From: Betaproteobacteria bacterium LSUCC0117
GTDB taxonomy: Bacteria > Pseudomonadota > Gammaproteobacteria > Burkholderiales > Burkholderiaceae_C
Length of the DNA stretch: 64,000 nt
Reading direction: 5' to 3'
Assembly: GCA_030441535.1 (NCBI GenBank)
Contig: JAUJFZ010000003.1
Span: 248,001-312,000 of the forward strand
Part shown: positions 16,819 to 25,944 of the stretch, in pieces
How the letters are laid out: each line of letters starts with the position of its first letter
Numbering within the stretch: position 1 is the stretch's first letter
The notes under the pieces: model-generated
Told to the model about the DNA's origin: nothing
Seen by the model: only the letters and a program-made list of their open reading frames with translations
The model's database searches: none
Program-made: the position numbers and the translations under genes

Positions 16819-17919
16819 TCAAGCGTGTGCCGTCTGAGCGGACCATTGTGTGATGCCGACTGCCGCCGCAACGCGGTCCAGTTCGCTCATGGTGAACGGG
16901 TCGACTTTAATCCCTGCGCTACTCCGCAACGCATGGGTGTGTCGTTCAGGGTCGCCTGCGGTAAGCAACTGATCGGTTTCGGGCGCAGTGGGCGAGGCCT
17001 TCAGCCAGCTCATGAATTGATCGGCATCGCGGTCGAAGTCAACCGAACTACCCAACTTTTTCGGATCAATCAAAATGGTGAGCATGCCGTTGTAGACCGC
17101 ACGTTTGGCTACACGCTCGGCGTTCCAGGTGCCGCCCCCCGTGAGGGCGCCGCCCAACAACTCTGCCGCAACTGCCAAGCCGAAACCTTTGTGCTCGCCG
17201 AACGTCATCAGGGCGCCCAACACATTACCCAATGGGCCTGGGGTTTGAGGCACCACCACCACACCGGGCTCAGTCGTGGGGTTACCTTGAGGGTCGATCA
17301 GATAACCCAAAGGCACCTGGCGGCCTTCGCTGTAAGCCACGCGCATCTTGCCTTGTGCGACTCGGCTGGTGGCGAAATCCAAGATGAAGGGATCGCGTCC
17401 TTGTAACGGCAGCCCGATACAAATGGGGTTGGTTCCAAAGCGACCGTCGGCACCGCCCCAGGCCGCAACCACCGGTGGTGCCAATACGTTGACGAAATGA
17501 AGCGAGACCAATCCCGCGTCAACAGCCATTTCTGCCCAGTGTCCAATGCGTCCAAGGTGGTGCGATTGCCCCACCGTCATGATGCAGGAGCCGTGGGTTT
17601 GCGCCCGCTCGATACCCATGTGCATGGCTTGTTCACCAATCACTTGGCCATAGCCGCGTTGACCGTCCAAGGTCAACATCGTGCCGGTATCTAATTGCAC
17701 TGCAACGCCGGTATTGGGCTGCAAACCGCCCTCTAACACGGCGTCGATGTAGCGCGGCAGCATGCCAATACCGTGCGAGTCATGCCCTTTCAAATTGGCC
17801 ATGACGAGGTTGTCAGCAACCGCTTTTGCTTCTTCCGCTGAGCTACCAGCGGCCGCCACGATGGTTGCGCCCGCATGGCGCAGTGCGTCAACGGTCCATA
17901 AGGTGTCTTGTGTGGTCAT
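16819..17919 (-). CDS. Ldh-family NAD(P)H-dependent oxidoreductase
   Basis: A 366-residue member of the malate/L-lactate dehydrogenase-2 family (YlbC, AllD, DlgD relatives), which has its own cofactor fold and reduces or oxidises 2-keto/2-hydroxy acids. The family signature LKGHDSHGIGMLPRYIDA, with the catalytic histidine, is at 44-61, and the GGTWN and GLAVAAELLGGALTG segments follow. In a sugar-acid operon the closest functional parallel is 2,3-diketogulonate reductase or ureidoglycolate/lactate-type enzymes; I cannot choose between them. It lies 12 nt after uxaA and 1 nt before the XylX-like gene. Confidence 0.85.
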   Translation of the reverse strand: MTTQDTLWTVDALRHAGATIVAAAGSSAEEAKAVADNLVMANLKGHDSHGIGMLPRYIDAVLEGGLQPNTGVAVQLDTGTMLTLDGQRGYGQVIGEQAMHMGIERAQTHGSCIMTVGQSHHLGRIGHWAEMAVDAGLVSLHFVNVLAPPVVAAWGGADGRFGTNPICIGLPLQGRDPFILDFATSRVAQGKMRVAYSEGRQVPLGYLIDPQGNPTTEPGVVVVPQTPGPLGNVLGALMTFGEHKGFGLAVAAELLGGALTGGGTWNAERVAKRAVYNGMLTILIDPKKLGSSVDFDRDADQFMSWLKASPTAPETDQLLTAGDPERHTHALRSSAGIKVDPFTMSELDRVAAAVGITQWSAQTAHA

Positions 17920-17931
17920 CGTCGGCTCGCT

Positions 17932-19452
17932 TTACATCACGGCGCCGAGTTGCCACGGCACAAATTCGCTTTGACCGTAGCCGTGCGCCTCGCTCTTACT
18001 GGGTTTGCCCGATGCCAAATCAATGAGGGCTTGAAAAATACGCTCACCCAATTCATCAATGGAAGCCGTGCCGTCAACGATGTCACCACAATTAATATCC
18101 ATGTCATCGCCCTGCTTCTCCCACAGCGCGGTATTGGTGGACAGTTTCAAGGACGGCGACGGCGCACAGCCATACGCCGACCCACGCCCGGTCGTGAAGC
18201 AAATCAAGTTCGCACCACCAGCGACCTGTCCGGTCGCACTCACCGGGTCATAGCCCGGGGTGTCCATGAAGACAAAGCCGTGCTTGTCAACCAACTCAGC
18301 GTATTCGTACACGGCTTCAAGGTTGGTGGTTCCGCCTTTGGCGACCGCACCCAATGACTTTTCAAGAATGGTGGTCAGTCCACCGGCCTTGTTACCCGGC
18401 GAGGGGTTGTTGTTCATCTCGCCGCCATTGCGCTCCGTATAGCCCTCCCACCAGTGGATCCGCTCAATCAATTTATGCGCAACCGCCGGGTCACTCGCGC
18501 GCCGCGTCAAGAGGTGTTCGGCGCCATAGATTTCAGGGGTCTCGCTCAAAATCGCAGTACCGCCATGGGCCACCAAGCGGTCAACTGCTGCGCCCAGCGC
18601 GGGGTTGGCGCTGATACCTGAGTAACCATCCGAGCCACCGCACTGCAAGCCCACCTTCAAATGCGACACGCTGCAGGGTTCGCGCTGCGCGGTATTGGCG
18701 CTGACCAAAATCTCTTTAACAAATGCGATGCCTTGCGCCACAGCCGCCCGGGTACCGCCCACGTTTTGGATGTTGTAGGTACGCAGGTTAACGCTCTCGC
18801 TGAGGCCAGAGGCCCTCAACCACGCGCCGATTTGGTTGCCCTCGCAACCCAGGCCAATCACCAGTACCCCCGCAAAGTTGGGGTGGACGGCGTAACCCGT
18901 GAGGGTGCGACGCAGCACGTCCATGCCCTCGCCTTCACTGGCCATGCCACAACCCGTTCCGTGAGTCAGTGCAATGACACCATCGACATTCTTGAAGGCG
19001 TCCAAATCACCCGAGTGCCTGAAATGGTCAGAGATCGCGCGTGCGACCGTGGCTGAGCAATTGACGCTGGACAAAATACCGATGTAGTTGCGGGTCGCCA
19101 CGCGGCCATCGGCACGTCGGTAGCCCATGAATGAGGCCTCTTGACGCGGCGCGGGCGCCTGACAATCCGCACCGATGGCGTAGTCTCGCGCAAAGGCGCC
19201 ACCCTCCGGCCCCATATTGAGGTTGTGGGTATGGATGTGTTCGCCCACACGGATCGCCCGGGACGCGAAGCCAATGATCTGGTTGTACCGCAACACGGGC
19301 TGGCCTTCCGCAATGTCGCGCACAGCAATTTTGTGGCCCGCAGGGACCATGCCACGCACGGTGACATCACCGAGTTGCTGCCCGCTCAGCAGTTGTTGAC
19401 GAGCGATCAAGACGTCGTCTGCGGGATGGAGTTTCAAAAATAAATCAGTCAC
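17932..19452 (-). CDS. uxaA: Altronate dehydratase-like UxaA/GarD-family enzyme
   Basis: A 506-residue iron-dependent hydro-lyase with an N-terminal SAF domain (about 8-85) and the UxaA catalytic domain (about 105-500). Seen motifs are MGYRRADGRVATRN, GTGCGMASEGEG, QCGGSDGYSGISANP and NPSPGNKAGGLTTILEKSLG. The ending and the TPEIYGAEHLL segment fit altronate dehydratase better than GarD. Altronate dehydratase converts D-altronate to 2-keto-3-deoxygluconate, the KdgK substrate. The tagaturonate reductase that would make altronate (UxaB) is not in the window, so another aldonate remains possible. It lies between the Ldh-family gene and manD. Confidence 0.85.
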   Translation of the reverse strand: MTDLFLKLHPADDVLIARQQLLSGQQLGDVTVRGMVPAGHKIAVRDIAEGQPVLRYNQIIGFASRAIRVGEHIHTHNLNMGPEGGAFARDYAIGADCQAPAPRQEASFMGYRRADGRVATRNYIGILSSVNCSATVARAISDHFRHSGDLDAFKNVDGVIALTHGTGCGMASEGEGMDVLRRTLTGYAVHPNFAGVLVIGLGCEGNQIGAWLRASGLSESVNLRTYNIQNVGGTRAAVAQGIAFVKEILVSANTAQREPCSVSHLKVGLQCGGSDGYSGISANPALGAAVDRLVAHGGTAILSETPEIYGAEHLLTRRASDPAVAHKLIERIHWWEGYTERNGGEMNNNPSPGNKAGGLTTILEKSLGAVAKGGTTNLEAVYEYAELVDKHGFVFMDTPGYDPVSATGQVAGGANLICFTTGRGSAYGCAPSPSLKLSTNTALWEKQGDDMDINCGDIVDGTASIDELGERIFQALIDLASGKPSKSEAHGYGQSEFVPWQLGAVM

Positions 19453-19497
19453 TCGTTTGCTCTTTGAGGGGTTGAAAAATTAAAAAGAAGACAGGTC

Positions 19498-20709
19498 TTA
19501 CCAACTGACCAATGTACCGTCATGCTTCAAGCGATTGACCGGCAGATAGGCGGGCTTATAGGGGTATTTTGCGGCCAATTTTTCGTCAATCGATACGCCG
19601 TGACCGGGTGATTCACCGCAGTACAAGTAGCCCGCCTCAAACCGGTAGTCATGGGGGAACACGGCCATCATTAACTCGTCGTGCATCATGTATTCTTGGA
19701 TGCCAAAGTTAGGCACCCAGGTATCAAAATGCAGCGCCGCGCCCATACACACAGGGCTTAAATCGGTTGGACCATGACAGCCCGTTCGGACCTGATAAAG
19801 ACTTGCAAAGTCAGCAATGCGCCGCAACCCCGTGATACCGCCTGCGTGGGTCAGGGTGGCACGGATGTAATCGATGAGTTGCTCTTCGATGAGTTGTTTG
19901 CAATCCCAGATAGAGTTGAACACCTCCCCCACCGCCAACGGGGTGAGCGTCGCCTGCCGAATCAGCCGGAAAGCGGCTTGGTTTTCGGCGGGTGTGGCAT
20001 CTTCGAGCCAGAACAGGCGATAGGGTTCGAGGTCTTTACCCAAGCGACCCGCTTCGATGGGTGTTAACCGGTGATGGACGTCGTGCAACAGGTGAACGTC
20101 TGGCCCGACGGCGTCGCGGACCGCCTCGAATAATTGGGGGGCGTGGCGGAGGTATTTTTCTGAGCTCCAATCATGCTCAGTCGGTAGCGCGCTGTCGGCG
20201 GGTTCATAAAAACGCTGCCCCTTGGCCACCCCATACACCTTCTCCAAACCCGGCACACCCGATTGCGCGCGGATGGCCTCAAAACCCATCTCTCGGTGGC
20301 GTAAAACCTCCTCAACCGTCTGCGCAATATCGAGGCCATTGGCATGCGCATACACGAGAACCCGGGACCGACTGCGCCCCCCAAGGAGCTGATACAGCGG
20401 CATGTTTGCCGCCTTGGCTTTGATATCCCACAGGGCCATATCAACGGCGCCGATCGCGCTCATGGTCACCGGACCACGACGCCAATAAGCCCCTTTGTAG
20501 AGGTACTGCCAAATGTCCTCAATCTGGTGGGCATCGCGGCCAATGAGGCAAGGGACCACGTGGTCCGTCAGATAGCTGGCGACCGCTAACTCACGGCCAT
20601 TTAGGGTGGCATCACCGTAGCCAATGAGCCCTTCATCGGTTTCGATTTTCAAGGTCACAAAGTTGCGACCCGGTGAGCAGACGATGACTTTTACAGCAGT
20701 AATTTTCAT
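19498..20709 (-). CDS. manD: D-mannonate dehydratase, enolase superfamily
   Basis: ManD, 403 residues, dehydrates D-mannonate to 2-keto-3-deoxy-D-gluconate. The protein starts MKITAVKVIVCSPGRNFVTL and keeps the residues of characterised enolase-type ManD enzymes: metal ligands Asp210, Glu236 and Glu262, catalytic Arg147 and Tyr159 with His212, and His312 in GCHGPTDLSP. It is not related to the E. coli UxuA fold but does the same reaction. The gene follows uxuB by 2 nt, so fructuronate reduction and mannonate dehydration are tightly coupled. Low-activity RspA-type members share the fold, but the uxuB neighbour favours true mannonate turnover. Confidence 0.93.
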   Translation of the reverse strand: MKITAVKVIVCSPGRNFVTLKIETDEGLIGYGDATLNGRELAVASYLTDHVVPCLIGRDAHQIEDIWQYLYKGAYWRRGPVTMSAIGAVDMALWDIKAKAANMPLYQLLGGRSRSRVLVYAHANGLDIAQTVEEVLRHREMGFEAIRAQSGVPGLEKVYGVAKGQRFYEPADSALPTEHDWSSEKYLRHAPQLFEAVRDAVGPDVHLLHDVHHRLTPIEAGRLGKDLEPYRLFWLEDATPAENQAAFRLIRQATLTPLAVGEVFNSIWDCKQLIEEQLIDYIRATLTHAGGITGLRRIADFASLYQVRTGCHGPTDLSPVCMGAALHFDTWVPNFGIQEYMMHDELMMAVFPHDYRFEAGYLYCGESPGHGVSIDEKLAAKYPYKPAYLPVNRLKHDGTLVSW

Positions 20710-20711
20710 GA

Positions 20712-22097
20712 TCAGGATGCGTGATTAGGGGCCGACTGGGCAACGGATTCAACCGCTGTTTGGATGCCGTGCTGCGCAATTGCGTGATAGGCGCTCACGA
20801 CGGCATCAATCCATTCGTCGTGGGTTGTGAGTGCTGAAGTCCAAATGCGTTCGATACCCAACAGACTCCGAACAAGGCGCGTACCGTCATGACCGTCGGC
20901 TTCTATGGACGCAACAAGGTCGATGGCGAGCGGGTCGTTGATGGGCTGGTTGTCTGCGCGCCATTTTTTTAGGCAATGCACCCACGCGGCGCTGGTAATG
21001 GCCATGTGCTTCGGTATGCGGCCCGTTGCCAGAATCGCGCTGATCACAGGCACCCAACGCTGTTTGATTTTTTGGCTCGAATCTGAAGCGATCTGCGCCG
21101 TTTTATGCGCCAAGGCGGGGTTCGCAAAGCGCTCGAGTAGTTGCGCGATGTAATCTGGTGTGTTGGGGCGCGTGATGCCCCACTGCAACTCCTCCTCCAT
21201 CATCAATCGCAACCACCGCGACAGCCACGGCTGCGACATGGCTTGGAAGACGGTTTCCAAACCCGCCAGCACACCCACGAATGCAATCGTGCTGTGCGCA
21301 CCGTTTAACAACTGCAACTTGGCAAACTCGTAGGGGGACACATCGTCGACAACGGTTACACCTACGCGAGCTAACACCTCAGCATCAGTCGGATCACAGA
21401 AATCGTGCTCAATCACCCATTCCCAAAATGGCTCGGCGACCACCGCACCTGCCGCAGGTTCACCCAGCGCTTGTGTCGCCATGGCCACCACCTCAGGCGT
21501 CGGCGCCGGCACGATGCGATCAACCATGCTGTTTGGAAATCGGCAATTCAAATGAATCCAATGCGCTAATTTCGGCGACAAGGCCTCGGCAACTTCCTCG
21601 CAACAGGCCTTCAAATGGCGGCCGTTGCCGCGTAAGTTGTCACAGCTCGCAATGGTGAGACCGTCCAAGCCGCGAGTAAATCGATGCGATAAGCCGTCGA
21701 CGATCAAATCAGCCAACCACGGCGTGTAGCCTTTTTCTGTGACCGTGAGCGTCAGCCAACGGGTATCGGGAGCTGCGATGGCTTCGACGGCCTGCGCGCG
21801 ATTCGCCGAGACAACGCCTGTTTCCCAAATACTGCCCACCCAGCGCCAAGCGTGGGGTGGCGCGTTGGTTGACACCGGGAACCAACCGTCAGCATCGGCC
21901 AAGACAGCCGACACGCGATCCGATTGCATACCAAACGCCGCGATACCCCAACGCGTATCGCCCGACCTCAAGAGGTCATCAAAGACGATGGCTTGATGCG
22001 CGCGGTGAAACGCACCCAACCCCAGATGCACGACACCTGGCGACTGCGCGGGACCATAGGCCAAACGCGACACACCACGGGGGGAAGGAGGCATCAT
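20712..22097 (-). CDS. uxuB: Fructuronate reductase (D-mannonate oxidoreductase)
   Basis: A 461-residue mannitol dehydrogenase-family enzyme that reduces D-fructuronate to D-mannonate with NADH. Family signatures are the cofactor segment LGLGAFHRAHQ (25-35), SCDNLRGNG (151-159), the NSMVDRIVP segment (189-197) and the catalytic KLQLLNGAHS (Lys260, Asn265, His268). The neighbours manD downstream and TRAP transporter upstream point to hexuronate rather than mannitol or altronate. The isomerase UxaC, needed to form fructuronate from glucuronate, is not in the window, so the cell must encode it elsewhere or take up fructuronate-type compounds. Confidence 0.92.
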   Translation of the reverse strand: MMPPSPRGVSRLAYGPAQSPGVVHLGLGAFHRAHQAIVFDDLLRSGDTRWGIAAFGMQSDRVSAVLADADGWFPVSTNAPPHAWRWVGSIWETGVVSANRAQAVEAIAAPDTRWLTLTVTEKGYTPWLADLIVDGLSHRFTRGLDGLTIASCDNLRGNGRHLKACCEEVAEALSPKLAHWIHLNCRFPNSMVDRIVPAPTPEVVAMATQALGEPAAGAVVAEPFWEWVIEHDFCDPTDAEVLARVGVTVVDDVSPYEFAKLQLLNGAHSTIAFVGVLAGLETVFQAMSQPWLSRWLRLMMEEELQWGITRPNTPDYIAQLLERFANPALAHKTAQIASDSSQKIKQRWVPVISAILATGRIPKHMAITSAAWVHCLKKWRADNQPINDPLAIDLVASIEADGHDGTRLVRSLLGIERIWTSALTTHDEWIDAVVSAYHAIAQHGIQTAVESVAQSAPNHAS

Positions 22098-22104
22098 TGC
22101 AACC

Positions 22105-23496
22105 CTAGCGCATCAAATTGGGTAGCCACAACACCACTTGCGGCACATAGGTGATGATGAGCAAGCTGATCAACAGCGGCGCAAACCACGGCAGGATGGC
22201 CACGATGGTTCGCTCAATACTCATTTGCGAGATCCGCGCCATGATGAAAAGCACCAATCCCACTGGCGGTGTGAGCAAGCCAATCATGAGGTTCAGCACC
22301 ATGACCAGACCGAAGTGCATGGGGTCGATGCCCAGCTGTTGGGCAACGGGCACCAAGATGGGTACCAAAATCGTGATGGCGGCTACCGGCTCTAAGAAAC
22401 AACCAATCAACAGCATCAGCACGTTTGCGAGCAACAAGAACATCCACGCTTCAGTGGTCACACCCAAAATCCATGATGCGATATCGGCGGTGATCCCCTC
22501 AGCCGTCAACATCCAACTGAAAATACTGGAAGCTGCGACGATGAACATCACAACGGCAGTGGTCTCGACCGTTTCAATGGAGATACGCACGAACTGCTTC
22601 AAGTTCATGGAGCGGTACCAAAACAGACCTAAAAATAGCGCCCAGATACACGCAGCGATCGCACCCTCGGTGGGTGTGAACAAGCCCACCGTCATGCCGC
22701 CGATCAGCAAAATCGGCGTGAGCATGGGCATGACCGCGACAAACTTGAACTTGTAATCGGCCAGCAACAGCAGCAACAAACCAATGAACACGGTGGTACG
22801 GGGTGGTGCGCCGATCTCGACGGCGTACCACAAGCCCACCGGCCAACCGATCACGATGGCTAACTCTAAAAGGCCTCGCCCAAACAACTTGGGGTTAAAG
22901 AAGATGTCACTGCCCCACTGGTTTTTCCAGGCGAAGTAGCTGACCGTCGACATGATGAGGACCGCGATGATGAGACCCGGGATGATGCCGCCTAAAAACA
23001 TGCCGCCAACCGAGACGTTGGCCAACATGGCGTAAATCACGATGGGTAAGCTGGGCGGAATGATGGGGCCCAGTGTGGCGGACGCTGCGGTTACACCGAC
23101 TGCAAATTCGGTGGGGTAGCCTTGGTCCTTCATGGCCTTGATTTCGACCGTACCCAGACCGGCAGCATCGGCAATGGCTGTGCCGCTCATCCCCGAGAAG
23201 ATGATGGATGCCACCACGTTCACATGCCCCAACCCGCCACGTAACCACCCCACCAGTGCGGTTGCGATTTCAAAAATTCGATTGGTGATGCCCGCGTTGT
23301 TCATCAGGTTGCCAGCCAAGATGAAGAACGGCACGGCCAGTAATGGAAAGCTATCGATGCCACTGATCATTCGGTGAATGACAACGAATGGCGGCAGGTT
23401 GCCCGTTGCGATCACGTAGATCAACGAAGCCCCCGACATCGCAATCGCGATGGGTACACCCGCGATGGTTAAAAACAAAAAGAGTGACTGCAGCAT
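22105..23496 (-). CDS. dctM: TRAP transporter large permease subunit
   Basis: A 463-residue membrane protein with about 12 hydrophobic segments, of the DctM/SiaM type that carries the substrate across the inner membrane with sodium or protons. The SGMSGTAIADAAGLGTVEIKAM and TAASATLGPIIPPSLPIVIY segments are hallmarks of the family. It lies 42 nt after dctQ and 7 nt before uxuB. With DctP and DctQ it forms a tripartite importer; the surrounding genes make a hexuronate the probable cargo. Confidence 0.93.
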   Translation of the reverse strand: MLQSLFLFLTIAGVPIAIAMSGASLIYVIATGNLPPFVVIHRMISGIDSFPLLAVPFFILAGNLMNNAGITNRIFEIATALVGWLRGGLGHVNVVASIIFSGMSGTAIADAAGLGTVEIKAMKDQGYPTEFAVGVTAASATLGPIIPPSLPIVIYAMLANVSVGGMFLGGIIPGLIIAVLIMSTVSYFAWKNQWGSDIFFNPKLFGRGLLELAIVIGWPVGLWYAVEIGAPPRTTVFIGLLLLLLADYKFKFVAVMPMLTPILLIGGMTVGLFTPTEGAIAACIWALFLGLFWYRSMNLKQFVRISIETVETTAVVMFIVAASSIFSWMLTAEGITADIASWILGVTTEAWMFLLLANVLMLLIGCFLEPVAAITILVPILVPVAQQLGIDPMHFGLVMVLNLMIGLLTPPVGLVLFIMARISQMSIERTIVAILPWFAPLLISLLIITYVPQVVLWLPNLMR

Positions 23497-23538
23497 GGTT
23501 ATAACCTCGAGCTTGTACTGGTTGAATTAAAACGACGT

Positions 23539-24078
23539 TTAAAGTTCATCGACGCCGCTATAAGTGCTGTTCCAATGCCGCCAAGCCACTTGCAGGCTGC
23601 GAAACGCGCAGAGAATAAAGCCCCCCCAACACACGCCGTAAACGATGTTCATGGGCAGGTCAACAATGGTCATTTGGTAGTTACCCAACTTCTCCATAAG
23701 AAGCCAGGTCAGCCAGACACAGGCTAAATAAAACGCTGAATTGATCACGTCGACGGTCAACGCCAAGACACGTGATGCTTTAGCTGGTAAGAATCTGTAA
23801 AAGAAATCGACCCGGATATGGTCGTGCTTAACCACCGCAATCGCCATGCCCACAAAGACGCTGGCAATCAGCAGGTAGCGCGCAATTTCCTCAGTCCAAG
23901 CGGCTGAGTCGTTCAACACGTAGCGGGTGAAGAACTGATAAAAAACGGTCGCCCCCAAAATCCAGAAAAAGAACACCGCGATCCAAGACTCAATGCCGTA
24001 CTGAGACAAGTCCACATCGTTGTCCTCAACGTGAAAAACCTTGATGTCTTCAGCTTGTCGGATTTTCTTTTTTTGCAT
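23539..24078 (-). CDS. dctQ: TRAP transporter small permease subunit
   Basis: A 179-residue protein with four predicted membrane helices (starting around residues 30, 68, 103 and 142), the size and layout of DctQ. The segment WTEEIARYLLIASVFVGMAIAVVKHDHIRVDF is typical of this subunit, which links the binding protein to the large permease. It is separated from dctP by 120 nt that contain a strong hairpin, so its expression may be lower than that of the binding protein. Confidence 0.92.
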   Translation of the reverse strand: MQKKKIRQAEDIKVFHVEDNDVDLSQYGIESWIAVFFFWILGATVFYQFFTRYVLNDSAAWTEEIARYLLIASVFVGMAIAVVKHDHIRVDFFYRFLPAKASRVLALTVDVINSAFYLACVWLTWLLMEKLGNYQMTIVDLPMNIVYGVCWGGFILCAFRSLQVAWRHWNSTYSGVDEL

Positions 24079-24137
24079 GGTGTCAACCTAATGAGGGGAA
24101 TGGGGGCATCAATTCAAACCGTCACTCGGCGCACCGA

Positions 24138-24174
24138 AAAGACCCGCCGTGTCCGGAGACAGCGGTGGGTCTTT
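24138..24174 (-). terminator. Hairpin between dctP and dctQ, possible partial terminator
   Basis: AAAGACCC (24138-24145) pairs perfectly with GGGTCTTT (24167-24174), and the stem is extended by CCG/CGG and TGTC/GACA around a short loop. On the minus strand the stem is followed by a short U-rich end. Placed after the periplasmic binding-protein gene and before the permease genes, it fits a partial terminator or mRNA-stabilising structure that keeps dctP more abundant. Confidence 0.6.
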
Positions 24175-24198
24175 CAGATTAGCCAAGAGACCTGGCGC

Positions 24199-25179
24199 TT
24201 ACTTGGCGGCCTGGATGGCGTCGTAGTCAGCGCGTGTGAAGCCCATAGAGTCCAACGGTACGTTTTTCAGAACAGCTGAACGGAAGCTTTCGCGATCCAC
24301 ATCAACCACTTGCAGACCCTTTGAACGGAACACGTCGGCCAGCTTAGACTCGCGCTCTTTGATTTTTGCAGTCGCACGGGCAGCCGCTTCACGCGTGACT
24401 TCAGTGAACATGGTCCGCTCAGCCGCGCTCAGCTTGTTCCAAACGTGAGGCGCAATCTGAGTGGTCAAGCCGTCGACGATGTGACCCGTCAACATGATGG
24501 CTTTTTGCACCTCGAAGAACTTCTTGGCCTCAATCGTGGTCAAGGGATTCTCTTGCGCTTCGACCGTTCCGTTTTGCAACGCCAAATACACCTCAGAGAA
24601 AGCGATTGGTGTTGGGTTGGCACCGCATGCACGTGGCGTGGCGGTGTAGGCAGGCACGTCTGGCACGCGGATCTTCAGGCCTTTCATACCGGCGCAGTCC
24701 TTGAACACCTTTTGTGAGGTGGTGTGGCGCGCGCCGTAGTAGGTGTAAGCCGTGATTTGAATGCCTGACTTCGCACGGAATTCATCAACCATGCTTTGGA
24801 ACACAGGGCTCTTCGCATAGGCCAGCAGGTGGTCACCATCACGGAAGATGAAGGGGTAGTACGCAATACCCAAGCGTGGGTAGGTACGCGCCGCAAACGA
24901 GGGACCACTGATGATCATGTCAACGGTACCAAGGGTCAGACCTTGGTTGATATCTGTTTCTTTACCCAGCGATGACGCGGGGAAAACCTGAATATCAAAC
25001 TTGCCGTTACTGCGCTTCTTGATCTCTTCAGCCGCCCATACCGACTCGGTGTGATAGGGCTCACTGGTTTCATACACGTGGGCCCACTTCAGCTTGGTTT
25101 GGGCTGCGGCTGTGCCGACACCCACACCCAAAACCGCGGCCATTACCAGCGCCTTGATCGCATTTCTCTTTTGCATCAC
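24199..25179 (-). CDS. dctP: TRAP transporter substrate-binding protein, probably for hexuronate
   Basis: A 326-residue periplasmic DctP-family solute receptor. A signal peptide covers about residues 1-26, ending in GTAAAQ. The conserved carboxylate-clamping arginine of TRAP receptors is Arg171 in GLKIRVPDVP, and the ALQNGTVEAQENP segment marks the family. In the operon order regulator-dctP-dctQ-dctM-uxuB-manD the likely ligand is D-glucuronate, D-galacturonate or a related acid. GGAGA precedes the start. The gene is 40 nt after the regulator, so the two share a transcript. Confidence 0.92.
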   Translation of the reverse strand: MMQKRNAIKALVMAAVLGVGVGTAAAQTKLKWAHVYETSEPYHTESVWAAEEIKKRSNGKFDIQVFPASSLGKETDINQGLTLGTVDMIISGPSFAARTYPRLGIAYYPFIFRDGDHLLAYAKSPVFQSMVDEFRAKSGIQITAYTYYGARHTTSQKVFKDCAGMKGLKIRVPDVPAYTATPRACGANPTPIAFSEVYLALQNGTVEAQENPLTTIEAKKFFEVQKAIMLTGHIVDGLTTQIAPHVWNKLSAAERTMFTEVTREAAARATAKIKERESKLADVFRSKGLQVVDVDRESFRSAVLKNVPLDSMGFTRADYDAIQAAK

Positions 25180-25219
25180 TGTCTCCTATTTACATACAAA
25201 GGTCAAAATGACAGCGCGG

Positions 25220-25927
25220 TTACGCTGCCGGTAGCTTCCAGCTTGCGCTGTAGCGTTTGGTTGCGTTACGCAAATGCGTTTGCATTGCGCGGCGCGCACC
25301 ACTGACGTCGTGCACTTCAATGGCCCGCAGGACCACCTCATGCTCGTCAATGGCTTTTTTCCATGCGGGCGGGTTTTCAAAGTAGTCACCCAATCGCTCA
25401 AACAAAGCACCGTCACGGGCCATCCAAGTTCGTTGCACCATGTCGAATAAAACGTCGTTGCCACAGGCCCGCGCGACGGCAACGTGAAAGGCCTCGTCAC
25501 CACGACGCGGTACCTCGCCATTGGCCGCCTCTTCACGCATCATCTGCAGGCTCTCGTGCATCAATGCGATCTCACTTTTCCGCGCATTGGCGGCTGCCAT
25601 CGCGGCAACCTCGACCTCAATCACCTGGCGGGCGCGCATGACCTCAAGCGGCCCCCAGTCAACGTCGCTGTTCGTAGAGGCGGACAGGTTGCCAGCTGGG
25701 TGCGCGGCGCGAACGTAGACACCGGACCCGGTTCGTACCTCCACGATCCCCTCGACTTCAAGGGCGATCAGGGCTTCACGCAAAGAGGGACGACTCACCC
25801 CCAGGGCCAGCGACAGGTCACGCTCGGGTGGCAACCGGGTGCCGACTGGCCACTCGCCACGCAGCACACCCCCCCGAATGCGCTCTGCAATTCGGCGATA
25901 AAGGCGTTGTGGTTCAGCGAGTTTCAT
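25220..25927 (-). CDS. UxuR/ExuR-like FadR-family transcriptional regulator
   Basis: A 235-residue GntR/FadR-type regulator. The winged helix is at about 5-75 (RLPPERDLSLALGVSRPSLREALIALEVEGIVEVR) and the FCD domain follows at about 90-220, with the DEAFHVAVARACGN and DEHEVVLRAIEV metal-site segments. It heads the 12-gene minus-strand run and faces the plus-strand SDR-kdgK run across a 127-bp gap. That gap holds a palindrome resembling the hexuronate operators of enterobacterial UxuR/ExuR, so it probably represses both directions and itself in the absence of a hexuronate. The inducer is inferred from context. Confidence 0.9.
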   Translation of the reverse strand: MKLAEPQRLYRRIAERIRGGVLRGEWPVGTRLPPERDLSLALGVSRPSLREALIALEVEGIVEVRTGSGVYVRAAHPAGNLSASTNSDVDWGPLEVMRARQVIEVEVAAMAAANARKSEIALMHESLQMMREEAANGEVPRRGDEAFHVAVARACGNDVLFDMVQRTWMARDGALFERLGDYFENPPAWKKAIDEHEVVLRAIEVHDVSGARRAMQTHLRNATKRYSASWKLPAA

Positions 25928-25944
25928 GGGCGGGTAAACGATAA

